Positions 27,443 through 36,381 of a stretch of DNA of 64,000 nt are shown piece after piece (position 1 is the stretch's first letter; every line of letters begins with the position of its first letter). Source of the DNA: Mameliella sp. CS4 (GTDB lineage Bacteria; Pseudomonadota; Alphaproteobacteria; Rhodobacterales; Rhodobacteraceae). The translations under genes were made by a program, and so were the position numbers. Location of the stretch: assembly GCF_019392335.1 (NCBI RefSeq), contig NZ_JAHXRQ010000003.1, positions 220,579 through 284,578 on the forward strand. The letters run 5' to 3'. The notes beneath the pieces are model-generated. The model was given only the letters and a program-made list of their open reading frames with translations, was not told where the DNA came from and did not search any database.

Positions 27443-28558
27443 ATGCGTGACGCGCAGCTCGACATCCCGGCGGATCATCTGCCGAACTGGGTGCCCGAGG
27501 CGGCGCGCGTCTACCTTGCGCACACCGAACAGGGGTGCTCGATCCGGGAACTCGCGCGGCAAGCTGGGTGCCACGCGTCGACCGTCCTGCGCCAGGTGCG
27601 CAGGATCGAGACCCGCAGGGACGATCCCCTGATTGATGCGGCTTTGTGCAACCTGGGGGCTGCCGGGGAAACGGTTCCGGCACAAAAGACCAGAAAGGAC
27701 ACGGATCCGATGAACGCTGCCATGACACCCACGCCGCCGGACGAGGCCACGCTCGCCCGCGAGGCACGGCGCGTGCTGCGCCGCTTGTGCGAAAGCGGCT
27801 CCGTGCTGGCCGTCGCGGTCGAAATGGACAAGGCCGTGGTCGTGCGCGACACCGGCGACGGCGGCAGCACGCGCACCGCCGTGGTGGATGTTGCCGTTGC
27901 CCAGGCAATGGCGCTCAAAGACTGGATCGCCTGCGATGCCCCGGGGCGGATCTCGCGCTATCGCATCACCTCGGCGGGGCGCGCGGCGCTCAACCGGCTG
28001 GTGGCCGAGCAGGAAAGCCGCGTGCGCGGGTTTGCCGAGGCCCAGGCCGGGTTCGACACCGGGCGTGACGCCGAGGCCGCGCTGGACGAGGTCGAGCGTG
28101 ACCCGCGCGCGCGCAAGGGGCGCTACATGCTGGCGGAAAGCCCGCTGACCGCCCTGGGTCGGCGGCGCGGCAAGGATGGCGAACCCTTCCTGTCGGATGA
28201 GCTGATCGCCGCGGGCGAGCGTCTGCGCGAGGATTTCGAACTGGCCCAGATGGGGCCGCGCACGGCGCAGAACTGGGACCAGTTCCTGACCGCCGGTGTC
28301 GCCACTGCGCCCGGCGGGTTTGAGGACAGTGGCTCTGCCGCAGCGCAGGCCCGCCTGCAGGCGGCGTTGCGCGACCTGGGGCCGGGCCTGGGCGATGTGG
28401 CATTGCGCTGCTGCTGCTATCTCGAAGGGCTGGAAACCACCGAAAAGCGATTGGGCTGGTCGGCCCGGTCGGGCAAGGTCGTGCTGCGTATCGCGCTGCA
28501 GCGTCTGCGTCGCCACTACGAGGAACGCAGCAAGGGCGGTGGCGACCTGATCCGCTGA
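27443..28558 (+). CDS. DUF6456 helix-turn-helix protein
   Basis: A 371-residue soluble protein. An N-terminal helix-turn-helix is visible in GCSIRELARQAGCHASTVLRQVRRIETRRDDPLIDAAL (about 31-68). A middle winged region follows with ISRYRITSAGRAALNRLV (about 170-190). The C-terminal DUF6456 domain has SPLTALGRRRGKDGEPFLSDELIAAGERLREDFELAQMGPR and GDVALRCCCYLEGLE TTEKRLGWSARSGKVVLRIALQRL; this C-terminal block resembles phage and GTA-linked regulators. It is probably a DNA-binding regulator specific to Rhodobacteraceae. The upstream region carries two CtrA-like sites. A strong terminator follows at 28605. Confidence 0.82.
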   Translation: MRDAQLDIPADHLPNWVPEAARVYLAHTEQGCSIRELARQAGCHASTVLRQVRRIETRRDDPLIDAALCNLGAAGETVPAQKTRKDTDPMNAAMTPTPPDEATLAREARRVLRRLCESGSVLAVAVEMDKAVVVRDTGDGGSTRTAVVDVAVAQAMALKDWIACDAPGRISRYRITSAGRAALNRLVAEQESRVRGFAEAQAGFDTGRDAEAALDEVERDPRARKGRYMLAESPLTALGRRRGKDGEPFLSDELIAAGERLREDFELAQMGPRTAQNWDQFLTAGVATAPGGFEDSGSAAAQARLQAALRDLGPGLGDVALRCCCYLEGLETTEKRLGWSARSGKVVLRIALQRLRRHYEERSKGGGDLIR

Positions 28559-28604
28559 TCCAGCCCTGCCCCCAGGGCAACCCCGACAGAAACCCCCTGC
28601 ATGG

Positions 28605-28644
28605 CCCCGGGGCGGCATCACGCCGCTCCGGGGTCTAAGTTTTT
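28605..28644 (+). terminator. Intrinsic terminator after DUF6456 gene
   Basis: A 12-bp fully paired stem (28605-28616 with 28622-28633, one G-T) and a 5-nt ATCAC loop is followed within 7 nt by TTTTT (28640-28644). It ends the DUF6456 transcript before lipA. Confidence 0.88.
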
Positions 28645-28781
28645 GAAACACCGGGGAAAGGTGCAGGGGGTAATCGTCAACATCGGGGATAGGCCGCAGG
28701 GACTGCGACCGGGTACTCTGGAAACGCCCCCTGCATTACGGTAGTAAGGATAAGGTCCTTGCCACATGAGGGGAAATTTCC

Positions 28782-29732
28782 GTGCGCGATCTCAAAATGC
28801 CCGCCGAACGCCACCCGGAGAAGGCGCACCGCCCGGACAATGCCCAGCCGAAGAAACCCGACTGGATCCGCGTCAAGGCACCGGGCGGGCAGGGGTATGC
28901 CGAAACCCGCCGCATCATGCGCGAGCACAACCTGGTCACTGTCTGTGAAGAGGCGGGATGTCCCAACGCGGGCGAATGCTGGAACCAGGGGCACGCCACC
29001 ATGATGATCATGGGCGAGATCTGTACCCGCGGCTGTACCTTCTGCAACGTGGCCACCGGGCGCCCGGATACGCTCGATGCCTTCGAGCCGGGCCGCGTGG
29101 CCGATGCGGTCCAGAAACTTGGGCTGAACCATGTTGTCATCACCTCCGTCGACCGCGACGACCTGGACGATGGCGGCGCCGAGCATTTCGCCCAGACCAT
29201 CCGCGCCGTGCGTCACCGCGCACCTGGCACCACCATCGAGATCCTGACGCCGGATTTCCTGAAGTGCGGTCCTGAGGCCTTGGAAATCGTCGTTGCGGCG
29301 AAGCCGGATGTCTTCAACCACAATCTTGAAACCGTGCCGGGCCTTTACCCGACGGTGCGCCCCGGCGCGCGCTATTTCCACAGCTTGCGCCTGTTGCAGC
29401 GGGTCAAGGAGATCGACCCCGCGATCTTTACCAAGTCCGGCATCATGGTGGGCCTGGGCGAGGACCGGCAGGCGGTGACGCAGATCATGGATGATATGCG
29501 CGCGGCGGACGTGGATTTCCTGACCATTGGCCAGTACCTGCAGCCGACGCCCAAACACCACCGGGTCGACCGTTTCGTGACGCCCGAGGAATTCGCGTCT
29601 TACGAGAAAACCGCCTATGGCAAAGGCTTCCTCATGGTGTCCGCGACGCCGTTGACGCGCTCGTCTTACCACGCGGGGGACGATTTTGCCCGCCTGCGCA
29701 CGGCGCGAGAGGCGAAACTTTCCAAGGCGTGA
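28782..29732 (+). CDS. lipA: Lipoyl synthase
   Basis: Inserts two sulfurs into protein-bound octanoyl groups to form lipoate, a cofactor of pyruvate and 2-oxoglutarate dehydrogenases. It has 316 residues. The auxiliary cluster motif is C55-x4-C60-x5-C66 and the radical SAM motif is C81-x3-C85-x2-C88; the C-terminal RSSY Ser that ligates the auxiliary cluster is present. A GTG start is used, since GAGGGG sits 8 nt upstream of it; an ATG five codons later lacks such spacing. It stands alone between a terminator and a 24-bp palindrome; no lipB is adjacent. Confidence 0.97.
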   Translation: MRDLKMPAERHPEKAHRPDNAQPKKPDWIRVKAPGGQGYAETRRIMREHNLVTVCEEAGCPNAGECWNQGHATMMIMGEICTRGCTFCNVATGRPDTLDAFEPGRVADAVQKLGLNHVVITSVDRDDLDDGGAEHFAQTIRAVRHRAPGTTIEILTPDFLKCGPEALEIVVAAKPDVFNHNLETVPGLYPTVRPGARYFHSLRLLQRVKEIDPAIFTKSGIMVGLGEDRQAVTQIMDDMRAADVDFLTIGQYLQPTPKHHRVDRFVTPEEFASYEKTAYGKGFLMVSATPLTRSSYHAGDDFARLRTAREAKLSKA

Positions 29733-29741
29733 TCCAAGTGT

Positions 29742-29765
29742 TTATCAGGCCATATGGCCTGATAA
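29742..29765. repeat. Perfect 24-bp palindrome
   Basis: The 12-nt arm TTATCAGGCCAT is followed directly by its exact reverse complement. It starts 10 nt after the lipA stop and 16 nt before the end of the convergent secreted-protein gene. It could be a bidirectional terminator, but there is no loop or T-run, so a protein-binding site is equally possible. Confidence 0.6.
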
Positions 29766-29780
29766 CCTGTCGCGCAACGT

Positions 29781-30296
29781 TCAGCGCGACGGGATGCCCA
29801 TCGTGTTATTTTTTTCGGCCATGATTGTCGGACCCTCATGCACGACGCCACGCGGGTCGAAACTTGTGCCGCGGTCGACTACGGCAAGATAATAGCCGAT
29901 CCACGTGTTGGGTACACCCAGCGCATTGGATTCATAAACAAGCTCCGCACCGGGATTCAGGTTCGGCACGGCCCACAATGCAATCCGTTCGAACATGTTC
30001 GTGTTGTTGATCCAGGCGGATCTGTAAATCTCCAGCGTTGGAAAGGGGTACGCGATTGCGGGCGCGTCACCGATATTCTTGACGTGGACACGCAGACGCA
30101 TCTGCTTGAATTCGTCACTCTGGACGATGACGAACTCCATGTCGCGGATAACCAGATCGGGTGCGGGTCTCGACGGCTCAACCCGGGTCAAGGGAAAGAA
30201 ATCACTGTCCGCGTGAACCGGTGACAGGGAAAGCCCGACTGCCAGTGCCAGACTCGCGGAAAGCCAGCGTAGTGTGGGAATTTTAAAGCGGTGCAT
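29781..30296 (-). CDS. Secreted protein with CARDB-like domain
   Basis: A 171-residue exported protein. The signal peptide is clear (MHRFKIPTLRWLSASLALAVGLSLSPVHA, cleavage after residue 29). The mature part contains PAPDLVIRDMEFVIVQSDEFKQMRLRVHVKNIGDAPAIAYPFPTLEIY, an immunoglobulin-like beta pattern reminiscent of CARDB domains, which mediate adhesion or protein binding in the periplasm or outside. GGAGG lies 6 nt before the ATG. Its base composition is slightly less GC-rich than its neighbours. No clear partner. Function unknown. Confidence 0.7.
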   Translation of the reverse strand: MHRFKIPTLRWLSASLALAVGLSLSPVHADSDFFPLTRVEPSRPAPDLVIRDMEFVIVQSDEFKQMRLRVHVKNIGDAPAIAYPFPTLEIYRSAWINNTNMFERIALWAVPNLNPGAELVYESNALGVPNTWIGYYLAVVDRGTSFDPRGVVHEGPTIMAEKNNTMGIPSR

Positions 30297-30446
30297 TTCA
30301 GGCCTCCGACATTTGGCGTGCGACAGGCGGAGGGTACACGGGTTTTCGGCGGCGGGTCTTGATAGGTGTCAAGCGCGGCGCGGGGCTCCGGGCTCACCAA
30401 AGCGAAAGCCGGCGGTATCGTTGTGGCCAGTCGGGAGAAGGGGGGG

Positions 30447-30469
30447 CTGAACCCGACGCGCGGGTTCAG
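30447..30469 (-). terminator. Hairpin after diheme cytochrome gene
   Basis: CTGAACCCG-acgcg-CGGGTTCAG, a 9-bp stem beginning 22 nt past the stop of the diheme cytochrome gene on the minus strand. The following run on that strand is C-rich rather than T-rich, so termination may be Rho-aided. Confidence 0.55.
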
Positions 30470-30490
30470 TCCTGGGTCAGGGGCGCGGGA

Positions 30491-31369
30491 TCATTCGCCC
30501 AAGGGCGGCAAAGCCTTGATATAGGCTGCGACCGCCTGACGGTCTTCTGCCGGAAGCTTGGAGAAATTCTCGACCACTTCGGCCATGTGACCACCGACCG
30601 CGTCGAAGGTCGGCGTGAATCCCGATTCGAGGTAGTAGGCCACGTCATCCGCGGACCAGTCGAGCTTGTCCGGGGTCAGCGCGGGGATCTTGCCGCTTCC
30701 CGAGGGATTTGGCGCGCCGCCCATCCAGCGGGTCTTGTCCAGCGCCCCCAGCGCGTTGCGCGGGGTATGACATTCGGCGCAATGGGCCAGTGTTTCCACC
30801 AGGTAACGACCGCGTTCGTTGTCTGCGGCCTCCATCACGTAGTCATCCGACATGAAGAGGAACTTCCAGCCGCCGACGGAGCGGCGGATGTTGAACGGAA
30901 AACCCACGTCATGCGGTTTGCTGGCGACGTCGCTGGGCTCCAGCGTCTGAATGTAGGCCCAGAGATCGCTCAGGTCCTGGTCCTGCATCTTGGTATAGGC
31001 GGTATAGGGGAAGGCCGGGTAATAGTGCTGACCTTCCGGGGACACGCCGCGCGTCACCGCATTGGCAAAATCCTCGAAGTTCCAGCCGCCGATGCCCGCC
31101 TCGGGGTGGGGCGAGATATTGGGCGCGTAGAACGTGCCGAAATCCGACACGAACTCTTGCCCGCCGGTCAGCAGCAGCTTGTCCTCGGACCCCTTGGCAT
31201 GGTGGCACGAGGCGCAGCCGGCCGCCGTAAAGACCGTCTCGCCGCGCGCCGCATCGCCTGTGAGCCCGTCGAGCCGGGCGGCATCCACCCGGTCCGGCGC
31301 CGTCACCCACAGACCGATCCCGGCGCCGACAATCGCCGCCAGGACCAGAAGTTTCAGAAAGCTGCGCAC
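30491..31369 (-). CDS. Diheme c-type cytochrome
   Basis: A 292-residue periplasmic or membrane-anchored electron carrier. One uncleaved or cleaved hydrophobic segment (about 4-22) precedes two class I heme sites: C52-A-S-C55-H56 and C197-A-E-C200-H201. The two-domain pattern with QEFVSDFGTFYAPNISP between sites resembles the cytochrome subunits of membrane-bound alcohol or gluconate dehydrogenases. It starts only 6 nt after the cytochrome c' stop, so the two are one operon. No dehydrogenase subunit is next to it, and its electron partner is unknown. Confidence 0.88.
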   Translation of the reverse strand: MRSFLKLLVLAAIVGAGIGLWVTAPDRVDAARLDGLTGDAARGETVFTAAGCASCHHAKGSEDKLLLTGGQEFVSDFGTFYAPNISPHPEAGIGGWNFEDFANAVTRGVSPEGQHYYPAFPYTAYTKMQDQDLSDLWAYIQTLEPSDVASKPHDVGFPFNIRRSVGGWKFLFMSDDYVMEAADNERGRYLVETLAHCAECHTPRNALGALDKTRWMGGAPNPSGSGKIPALTPDKLDWSADDVAYYLESGFTPTFDAVGGHMAEVVENFSKLPAEDRQAVAAYIKALPPLGE

Positions 31370-31375
31370 AGCGGC

Positions 31376-31828
31376 TTACTCGGGCGCGCGATAGCTGTCG
31401 TGGCAGGCCTTGCAGGCATTGCCCAGTCCGCCCATGTTCGGGCCGATCGCGTCGCGGCCGGTGCCGGCAACGGCGGCCATCGCGGTGGCGGCTTCGCCCA
31501 GATCGGCCCACTTGGACGTGAAATCGTCCATGTCGCCCCAGATGTCCGCCTTGGCGCGGGTACCGGCGATCGACCCGGCATCGGTGCCGTCCGGCCACAT
31601 CGCGCCCTGCGACAGAGTCGACACGGCGACCAGCGAATCGGCTGCGGCCTGGGCCGCCTCGGCATCATACTCGACCGTGCCGCGGGCCATGCCGCCCAGA
31701 ACGCCCAGGTTCAGCGCCAGGATGTTGAACTGGCCCTGACGCGCCTTGACCGGCTGCGGAAGGTCCTGTGCGAGAGCGGGGGTGCCTAGAACGGCCAGGA
31801 TCGCCAGTGCGGCAAATGGAGTTTTCAT
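31376..31828 (-). CDS. Cytochrome c'
   Basis: A 150-residue periplasmic cytochrome c' (class II). A signal peptide ends at ALA (residue 20). The heme-binding C139-K-A-C142-H143 lies near the C-terminus, as is diagnostic for the four-helix bundle family. Cytochromes c' bind NO and are often linked to nitrosative stress defence. The gene leads a two-gene operon with the diheme cytochrome. An inverted repeat TGTGA-caa-TCACA lies 48 nt upstream and might bind a regulator. Confidence 0.9.
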   Translation of the reverse strand: MKTPFAALAILAVLGTPALAQDLPQPVKARQGQFNILALNLGVLGGMARGTVEYDAEAAQAAADSLVAVSTLSQGAMWPDGTDAGSIAGTRAKADIWGDMDDFTSKWADLGEAATAMAAVAGTGRDAIGPNMGGLGNACKACHDSYRAPE

Positions 31829-31875
31829 GGGTATCTCCCTGTGTTGAATACCTGCAGCATAATATCGCAGGCCAT

Positions 31876-31888
31876 TGTGACAATCACA
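31876..31888. promoter_or_regulatory. TGTGA-N3-TCACA inverted repeat upstream of cytochrome c'
   Basis: A 5-bp inverted repeat with 3-nt spacer, 48 bp before the cytochrome c' start and 140 bp before the divergent Sel1 gene. The half-site resembles CRP/FNR-family sites but the spacer is too short for the classical ones. Tentative. Confidence 0.35.
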
Positions 31889-32027
31889 TTCTTACCTGCT
31901 GAGTAACATGTGCTCTCGCGCAGGTGTGATCTGCAAGCATGGATCTTGACGTGGGGTTTGACCGGCAGACAACCGCCTGACTATCCTTGTGGCACAAAAC
32001 GTCATTTTTTGAGCGGAGCCCTTTGCC

Positions 32028-32975
32028 ATGACCCGTTTCCTTGCCGTGCTGATCGCACTCTGGCCGCTGATAGCGCCCGCCCAGGGCAGCCTTGACCGAG
32101 AGATTTCACCCGCCCTGGCCGAGGCGCGCGAGGCCTGGCTGAACGGGCGTTACGAGGGGATCTGGGACACCCTGCGCGCCGCGGCCGAGGGCGGCGATCC
32201 CGTGGCCCAGAACATCCTCGGTGCCAGCCTGACCGAAAAGGACGGCGGCAAGGGGCTGGCTTATGATCCCGCCGCCGGGCTGGACTGGTACCGGCGCGCC
32301 GCCGACCAGGGCTTTGCCCGGGCCTATTTCAACATGGCGCTGTTCTGGCAAAACGATCACGACGGGTTCGGCATCGATTTTGACAAGACCCGCGCCCTGG
32401 CCGAAGAAGCCATCGCGCTGGAGTATCCGCAGGCCTGGAACCTGCTGGGCGACATGTATTTCCACGGTCGTGGCGTCGAGGCCGACAAGACCCTTGCGCT
32501 TGAGATGTACCGCAAGGGGGCCGATGCAGGGACCTTCAACGGTCTTCGTGAGGTTGGCTATGCCTATTATCACGGCAACGGCGTGGCCAGCGACGTGGAT
32601 CTCAGCCGCCTCTACCTGGAACGCGCGGTGGCGGCGGGCGACAAAAAATCGATTCCCGACCTTGCCTGGCTTTACGAAGGCAACGACGGCATCGCGCAGG
32701 ACCTGCTGAAATCCTACCTGCTCTACCGCATGGGGGTCGAAAAGGGCGTGGCCAAGGCCGCCTTTGAACTGGGCCTTTTCGTCGCCTGGGAGGAGTACGA
32801 GGGGTTCTGGCACGACCCGGTCAAGGGCTACGGCTATTGCCTGCTGGGCCTCGACTGGGGGCACAGCCTGGAAGAGGGCGACGCCGCCGCCGACTGCGCC
32901 GAGATCGCCGAGGGGTTCGACGAGACCCAGCGCGCCACGGCGCGGGCCTTCGCCGACAGTCTCAAGGCCCGCTGA
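32028..32975 (+). CDS. Exported Sel1-repeat protein
   Basis: A 315-residue protein with a signal peptide (MTRFLAVLIALWPLIAPAQG, about 20 residues) and a chain of Sel1-type TPR-like repeats: GGDPVAQNILGASLTEKDGGKGLAYDPAAGLDWYRRAADQGFARAYFNMALFWQND, then two to three more up to about residue 250. Such solenoids act as periplasmic protein-interaction scaffolds. A GGAG lies 10 nt before the ATG. It diverges from the cytochrome pair and converges with the Hint-domain protein gene, 19 bp away. Partner unknown. Confidence 0.87.
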   Translation: MTRFLAVLIALWPLIAPAQGSLDREISPALAEAREAWLNGRYEGIWDTLRAAAEGGDPVAQNILGASLTEKDGGKGLAYDPAAGLDWYRRAADQGFARAYFNMALFWQNDHDGFGIDFDKTRALAEEAIALEYPQAWNLLGDMYFHGRGVEADKTLALEMYRKGADAGTFNGLREVGYAYYHGNGVASDVDLSRLYLERAVAAGDKKSIPDLAWLYEGNDGIAQDLLKSYLLYRMGVEKGVAKAAFELGLFVAWEEYEGFWHDPVKGYGYCLLGLDWGHSLEEGDAAADCAEIAEGFDETQRATARAFADSLKAR

Positions 32976-32994
32976 GCCTCAGGCCCTCTGAACT

Positions 32995-34509
32995 TCAGGC
33001 GCCCCGCGCCAGCAGCCTGCGGGCCGAGATCCGGGGCAGGGGCATCTCGGGGATGATCCGCTCAGCGCCGTAAAGCGCGAGGTATTCGTCAAAATTGTCG
33101 AAGGCGCGGCGTCCGCGAAAGTCGATGAAGGTCTCGGCCGGGCTGCCCTCGGCCAGGATCACCGCATGGGTTTCGGTTTCGACGTGATACCAGGTCACCC
33201 GGGCCGGGAGCGCGCGCGCCGGAACCCAGCGGATGCCCGCGCCATCCACCAGCGCCGAGGCGTTGACCAGCCTCCCGTCCAGCACCATGCCATGATCTCC
33301 GGTCACCACCAGGTCACGCAGGGGCAGGCCGCGCCCCAATGCCCCGGCGGCGATGCGCACCGCCTGGAGTGCGCGCGCCGGGCCGCTCTGCCGTCCGATC
33401 CACAGCACGGGCACAGGGGCGCCCTCGGCGGTGTCGACCATGTCGCCGATCCGCAGGTCTTGGACCTGCACCATCCCTTCGGGTGCGGAAATGCGCGTCC
33501 CGCCCGCAAAGCATTGCACTTCGTAGGCTCCGGCATCGGCAAAACCGCTGCCGTCATTGCCCACGCCCGGCACATCGTAAAGCGGCAAGCCCCGCGCGTC
33601 GGTCAGCGCCGAGGCACCCACGTCCAGCGCCGGGTTGCCGGCGCTTTCGGCCAGCGCCACGGTCGCGACCGGCCCGCCATTATAGGCCAGGGTGTTGGCG
33701 CCGAAGATCAGCGTCGGGTCCCCGTCAATGACGTTGCCGCCGTTGTCGGTGAAGCCGCCGGTGACATTGGCGCCTATATCCGCCGCGTTCCCGCTGACGA
33801 TGGTATTGGTCAGCGACATAGAGCCGAACTGCTGGAAAATGCCGCCGCCTGTGGATCCAGCCCCCGCCGCGACATTGTCGGTCACCGTGCAGTCGATCAA
33901 CGTCAGCTGGGTGCTGGCATTGCCGCTGGCGCTGATCGCCCCGCCTTTGCCGGGAAAGCCCGAAAAAACCGTGTTGTTGGTGAAAGTCGTATTCGTCGCG
34001 GTCATGACCCCCTGGCTGAAGACCGCCCCGCCCTGGTCGAACGCATTGTTGTAGGCAAAGGTGCTGTCGGTGATCGTCAACGTGCCGTTGTTCCAGATCG
34101 CCCCGCCCGGGCCGCTCGGGGCTGCGTTGCCGGTGAAGGTACAGGCATCGACGATCAACGAGGCGTCGCCCGCGATATAAACCGCCCCGCCGCCGCCGAC
34201 CGAACCACCGGTCAACACCAGCGCGTTCAGCGTCAGGCTGGACACGCCCCGGACCGCAAAGATCTGGTCGACCCCGTTGGCATCCAGCGTGATGTCGGCG
34301 CGACGGTCGGCCCCCAGGACATCGCCGTCGATGGTCAGGTCCTTCTCGATGCCGATCCGGCCCTGCGTCAGCTCCACCCGCCCGCCGGCAAGAGTGGCGT
34401 CGAAGACAATCGTGTCGCCCGAGGCCGCCTGGTCAACCGCCTCGCGCAGGGTGGTCAGACCGTCCTCTGCCGTGACGTCGCCTAGCGATGTGACCGTGAT
34501 GACCGCCAT
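32995..34509 (-). CDS. Beta-helix protein with C-terminal Hint domain
   Basis: A 504-residue protein without a classical signal peptide. Residues about 1-325 form a right-handed beta-helix-like repeat, with repeated LTLNALVLTGG, GGAIWNNGTLTITDSTFAYNN, GGAVFSQGVMTATNTTF and GGGIFQQFGSMSLTNTIVSGN; the end reads like a choice-of-anchor Q region. A Hint module follows from Cys333 (QCFAGGTRISAPEGMVQVQDLRIGDMVDT) through VTGDHGMVLDGRLVNASALVDGAGIRW. Such Hint_2 modules are widespread in Rhodobacterales and resemble intein or hedgehog self-cleaving domains. The family usually leaves by a type I system with C-terminal signals. Substrate and cleavage are not shown. Confidence 0.83.
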   Translation of the reverse strand: MAVITVTSLGDVTAEDGLTTLREAVDQAASGDTIVFDATLAGGRVELTQGRIGIEKDLTIDGDVLGADRRADITLDANGVDQIFAVRGVSSLTLNALVLTGGSVGGGGAVYIAGDASLIVDACTFTGNAAPSGPGGAIWNNGTLTITDSTFAYNNAFDQGGAVFSQGVMTATNTTFTNNTVFSGFPGKGGAISASGNASTQLTLIDCTVTDNVAAGAGSTGGGIFQQFGSMSLTNTIVSGNAADIGANVTGGFTDNGGNVIDGDPTLIFGANTLAYNGGPVATVALAESAGNPALDVGASALTDARGLPLYDVPGVGNDGSGFADAGAYEVQCFAGGTRISAPEGMVQVQDLRIGDMVDTAEGAPVPVLWIGRQSGPARALQAVRIAAGALGRGLPLRDLVVTGDHGMVLDGRLVNASALVDGAGIRWVPARALPARVTWYHVETETHAVILAEGSPAETFIDFRGRRAFDNFDEYLALYGAERIIPEMPLPRISARRLLARGA

Positions 34510-34592
34510 GATGTGACACCTCCCTTGCGCAGACTGACATCAAACCTGCGGCAAGGAAAATGCCCTTTCGGTGCATCTTCGGCGACCGGTCC

Positions 34593-35132
34593 TCAGTCGG
34601 TGAACCGGACCTTGCCGATATAGGGCAGGTTGCGGTTGCGCTGTGCAAAGTCGATGCCGTAGCCCACGACGAATTCATCCGGGATCTCGAATCCGGTCCA
34701 GTCGGCCCTGATGTCCACCTCGCGCCGCGTGGGCTTGTCCAGGAGCGCAATCACCTTCAGCTTGCGCGGCTCACGCCCGCGCAGGATGTGCAACACATGG
34801 TTCATGGTGAATCCGGTGTCGATGATGTCCTCGACCACCAGCACGTCGCGTCCCTCGATCCCGGATCGCAGGTCCTTGAGGATGCGCACTTCGCGGCTGC
34901 TCTCCATACCGTCGCCGTAAGACGAGGCTTCGAGGAAATCGACCTCGACCGGCAGGTGCAATTCGCGCACGAGATCGGCGATAAAGACGAAACTGCCGCG
35001 CAACAGGCCGACCACCACCAGCTTGTCGGTGTCCGCGAATTCGCGGTCGATTTCCTGCGCCAGGGCCTCGATCCGCGCGGCGATGGCCTTGGCCGATATC
35101 ATCTCGTCTACGACATAAGGACGCTTTGTCAT
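34593..35132 (-). CDS. hpt: Hypoxanthine phosphoribosyltransferase
   Basis: Salvages hypoxanthine (and guanine) to IMP/GMP with PRPP. It has 179 residues. The PRPP loop is [14 protein letters not shown], the flexible loop includes [10 protein letters not shown], and the C-terminal base-binding part is [22 protein letters not shown]. The ATG at 35132 is preceded by GGGAAA; longer frames upstream read through the divergent promoter. It diverges from the COQ10-like gene across 70 bp. Confidence 0.95.
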   Translation of the reverse strand: MTKRPYVVDEMISAKAIAARIEALAQEIDREFADTDKLVVVGLLRGSFVFIADLVRELHLPVEVDFLEASSYGDGMESSREVRILKDLRSGIEGRDVLVVEDIIDTGFTMNHVLHILRGREPRKLKVIALLDKPTRREVDIRADWTGFEIPDEFVVGYGIDFAQRNRNLPYIGKVRFTD

Positions 35133-35202
35133 GGCTTTCCCTTGAAATTCCCGCCCGACAATACGAAATCCCCGCCCATTGTTCAGTCCCGAAAAGAGCG
35201 AC

Positions 35203-35646
35203 ATGCCGACCCACTCCGAGACCCGCAAGCTGCCCTATACCGCCCAGCAGATGTATGACCTGGTGGGGGACGTGGCCTCCTACCCGAAATTCCTGCCCTG
35301 GACGGCGGCGGCGCGCATCCGTTCGCGCCAGGAGATGGGCGACCACGAGGTGATGCTTGCGGACCTGGTGATCTCGTTCAAGGTGTTCCGGGAAAAGTTC
35401 GGCAGCCGCGTCACGCTCTGGCCCGAAGACATGCGGATCGACACGGAATACCTCGACGGCCCCTTTCACCACATGATTTCGAAATGGGGGTTCACCGATG
35501 TCGAGGGCGGCTGCGAGGTCTCCTTCTTCGTCGATTTCGAGTTCCGCAACCGCATCCTGCAGGGGGCGGCGGGCATGTTCTTCTACGATGCGATGCAACG
35601 CATCGTGCGCGCCTTCGAACGCCGCGCGGCCGAGCTTTACGGCTGA
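35203..35646 (+). CDS. COQ10/RatA-type START-domain protein
   Basis: A 147-residue protein of the polyketide cyclase/START fold. It has [39 protein letters not shown] at the start and [53 protein letters not shown] at the end. That is the COQ10 family pattern, shared with E. coli RatA. In alphaproteobacteria it is thought to bind ubiquinone or its precursors and support respiration; a RatA-like ribosome role is the alternative. GAAAAGAG precedes the ATG. A GC-rich hairpin follows its stop. Confidence 0.9.
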   Translation: MPTHSETRKLPYTAQQMYDLVGDVASYPKFLPWTAAARIRSRQEMGDHEVMLADLVISFKVFREKFGSRVTLWPEDMRIDTEYLDGPFHHMISKWGFTDVEGGCEVSFFVDFEFRNRILQGAAGMFFYDAMQRIVRAFERRAAELYG

Positions 35647-35649
35647 CCC

Positions 35650-35670
35650 GTCCCGGGCCTGACCCGGGAC
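35650..35670 (+). terminator. GC hairpin after COQ10-like gene
   Basis: GTCCCGGG-cctga-CCCGGGAC, an 8-bp stem starting 4 nt after the stop codon, without a T-run. The same TCCCGGG/CCCGGGA core appears in the hairpin at 55196-55217. Confidence 0.55.
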
Positions 35671-35796
35671 CCTGCGCCACCTGCGCACCGTTAACCAGCT
35701 TGCGCGAATCCCCCCTTGCCGGGGGCCTTCGCCCCCAAATCGCCCGATTTCGGGCGTAGCTCTGAACGGGCCGTTACCGCTGTTTCGGAGAGGCCC

Positions 35797-36324
35797 ATGC
35801 CCGCCGTCTTCAACATCGCCGCTCTGAAATTGCCGCTGGTGCAGCTGATCGGCTTGCCGCAGGCGGCCAAGAACGCGGCGCAAAAGGTGCCGCCCGGACA
35901 GGCGCCGCAGTCCGCCGCACAGGGCGCGCCCTCGGGCGCCGCGCCAAATGGCGCCGGGGCGCCGATGGCCACCGGCGCGGTCTTGCCGCCCTCGGCGCAA
36001 TTGCCCGTCCCCGCGCCGCCTCCTGTTGTCTCGACCAGCCAGACCGGCAGGCTTGCGGCGGCGGCGATCAACGGGCTGGACCGGCGTCCCGAAGACCGTC
36101 CGGGCAGCGACCAGCAGGGCGGCCGCCGGCGGGACCCGTCGTCCGGACAGGGCCCTGACCAGCCACAGGACCAGGCAGCCGGGGAAGGTCCGCTGCCGAT
36201 GGCTGCCCCGGCGTCCCCGCAGGGCCTGCCCGGTGGGCAGGCCCCTGCCACCTCTGCCCTGCAACGCGCGGCCCCGGCCTATGCCGCCGCCCGCAGCGCC
36301 ACCGGGGCCGACCCGGCAGAGTGA
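35797..36324 (+). CDS. Pro/Ala/Gln-rich low-complexity protein
   Basis: A 175-residue protein, MPAVFNIAALKLPLVQLIGLPQAAKNAAQKVPPGQAPQ, then mostly Pro, Ala, Gly and Gln with a short SQTGRLAAAAINGLDRRPEDRP segment. GGAGAGG lies 4 nt before the ATG. The first 25 residues could form a helix that is membrane- or partner-binding; the rest is likely disordered. No family recognised. The strong ribosome site and position in a plus-strand run support it as real. Confidence 0.6.
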   Translation: MPAVFNIAALKLPLVQLIGLPQAAKNAAQKVPPGQAPQSAAQGAPSGAAPNGAGAPMATGAVLPPSAQLPVPAPPPVVSTSQTGRLAAAAINGLDRRPEDRPGSDQQGGRRRDPSSGQGPDQPQDQAAGEGPLPMAAPASPQGLPGGQAPATSALQRAAPAYAAARSATGADPAE

Positions 36325-36381
36325 CTTTACCTCGCCCGTCATCCGGCTAGTCTGCGCGGCGGATCACAGCCGGAGGCCCCC

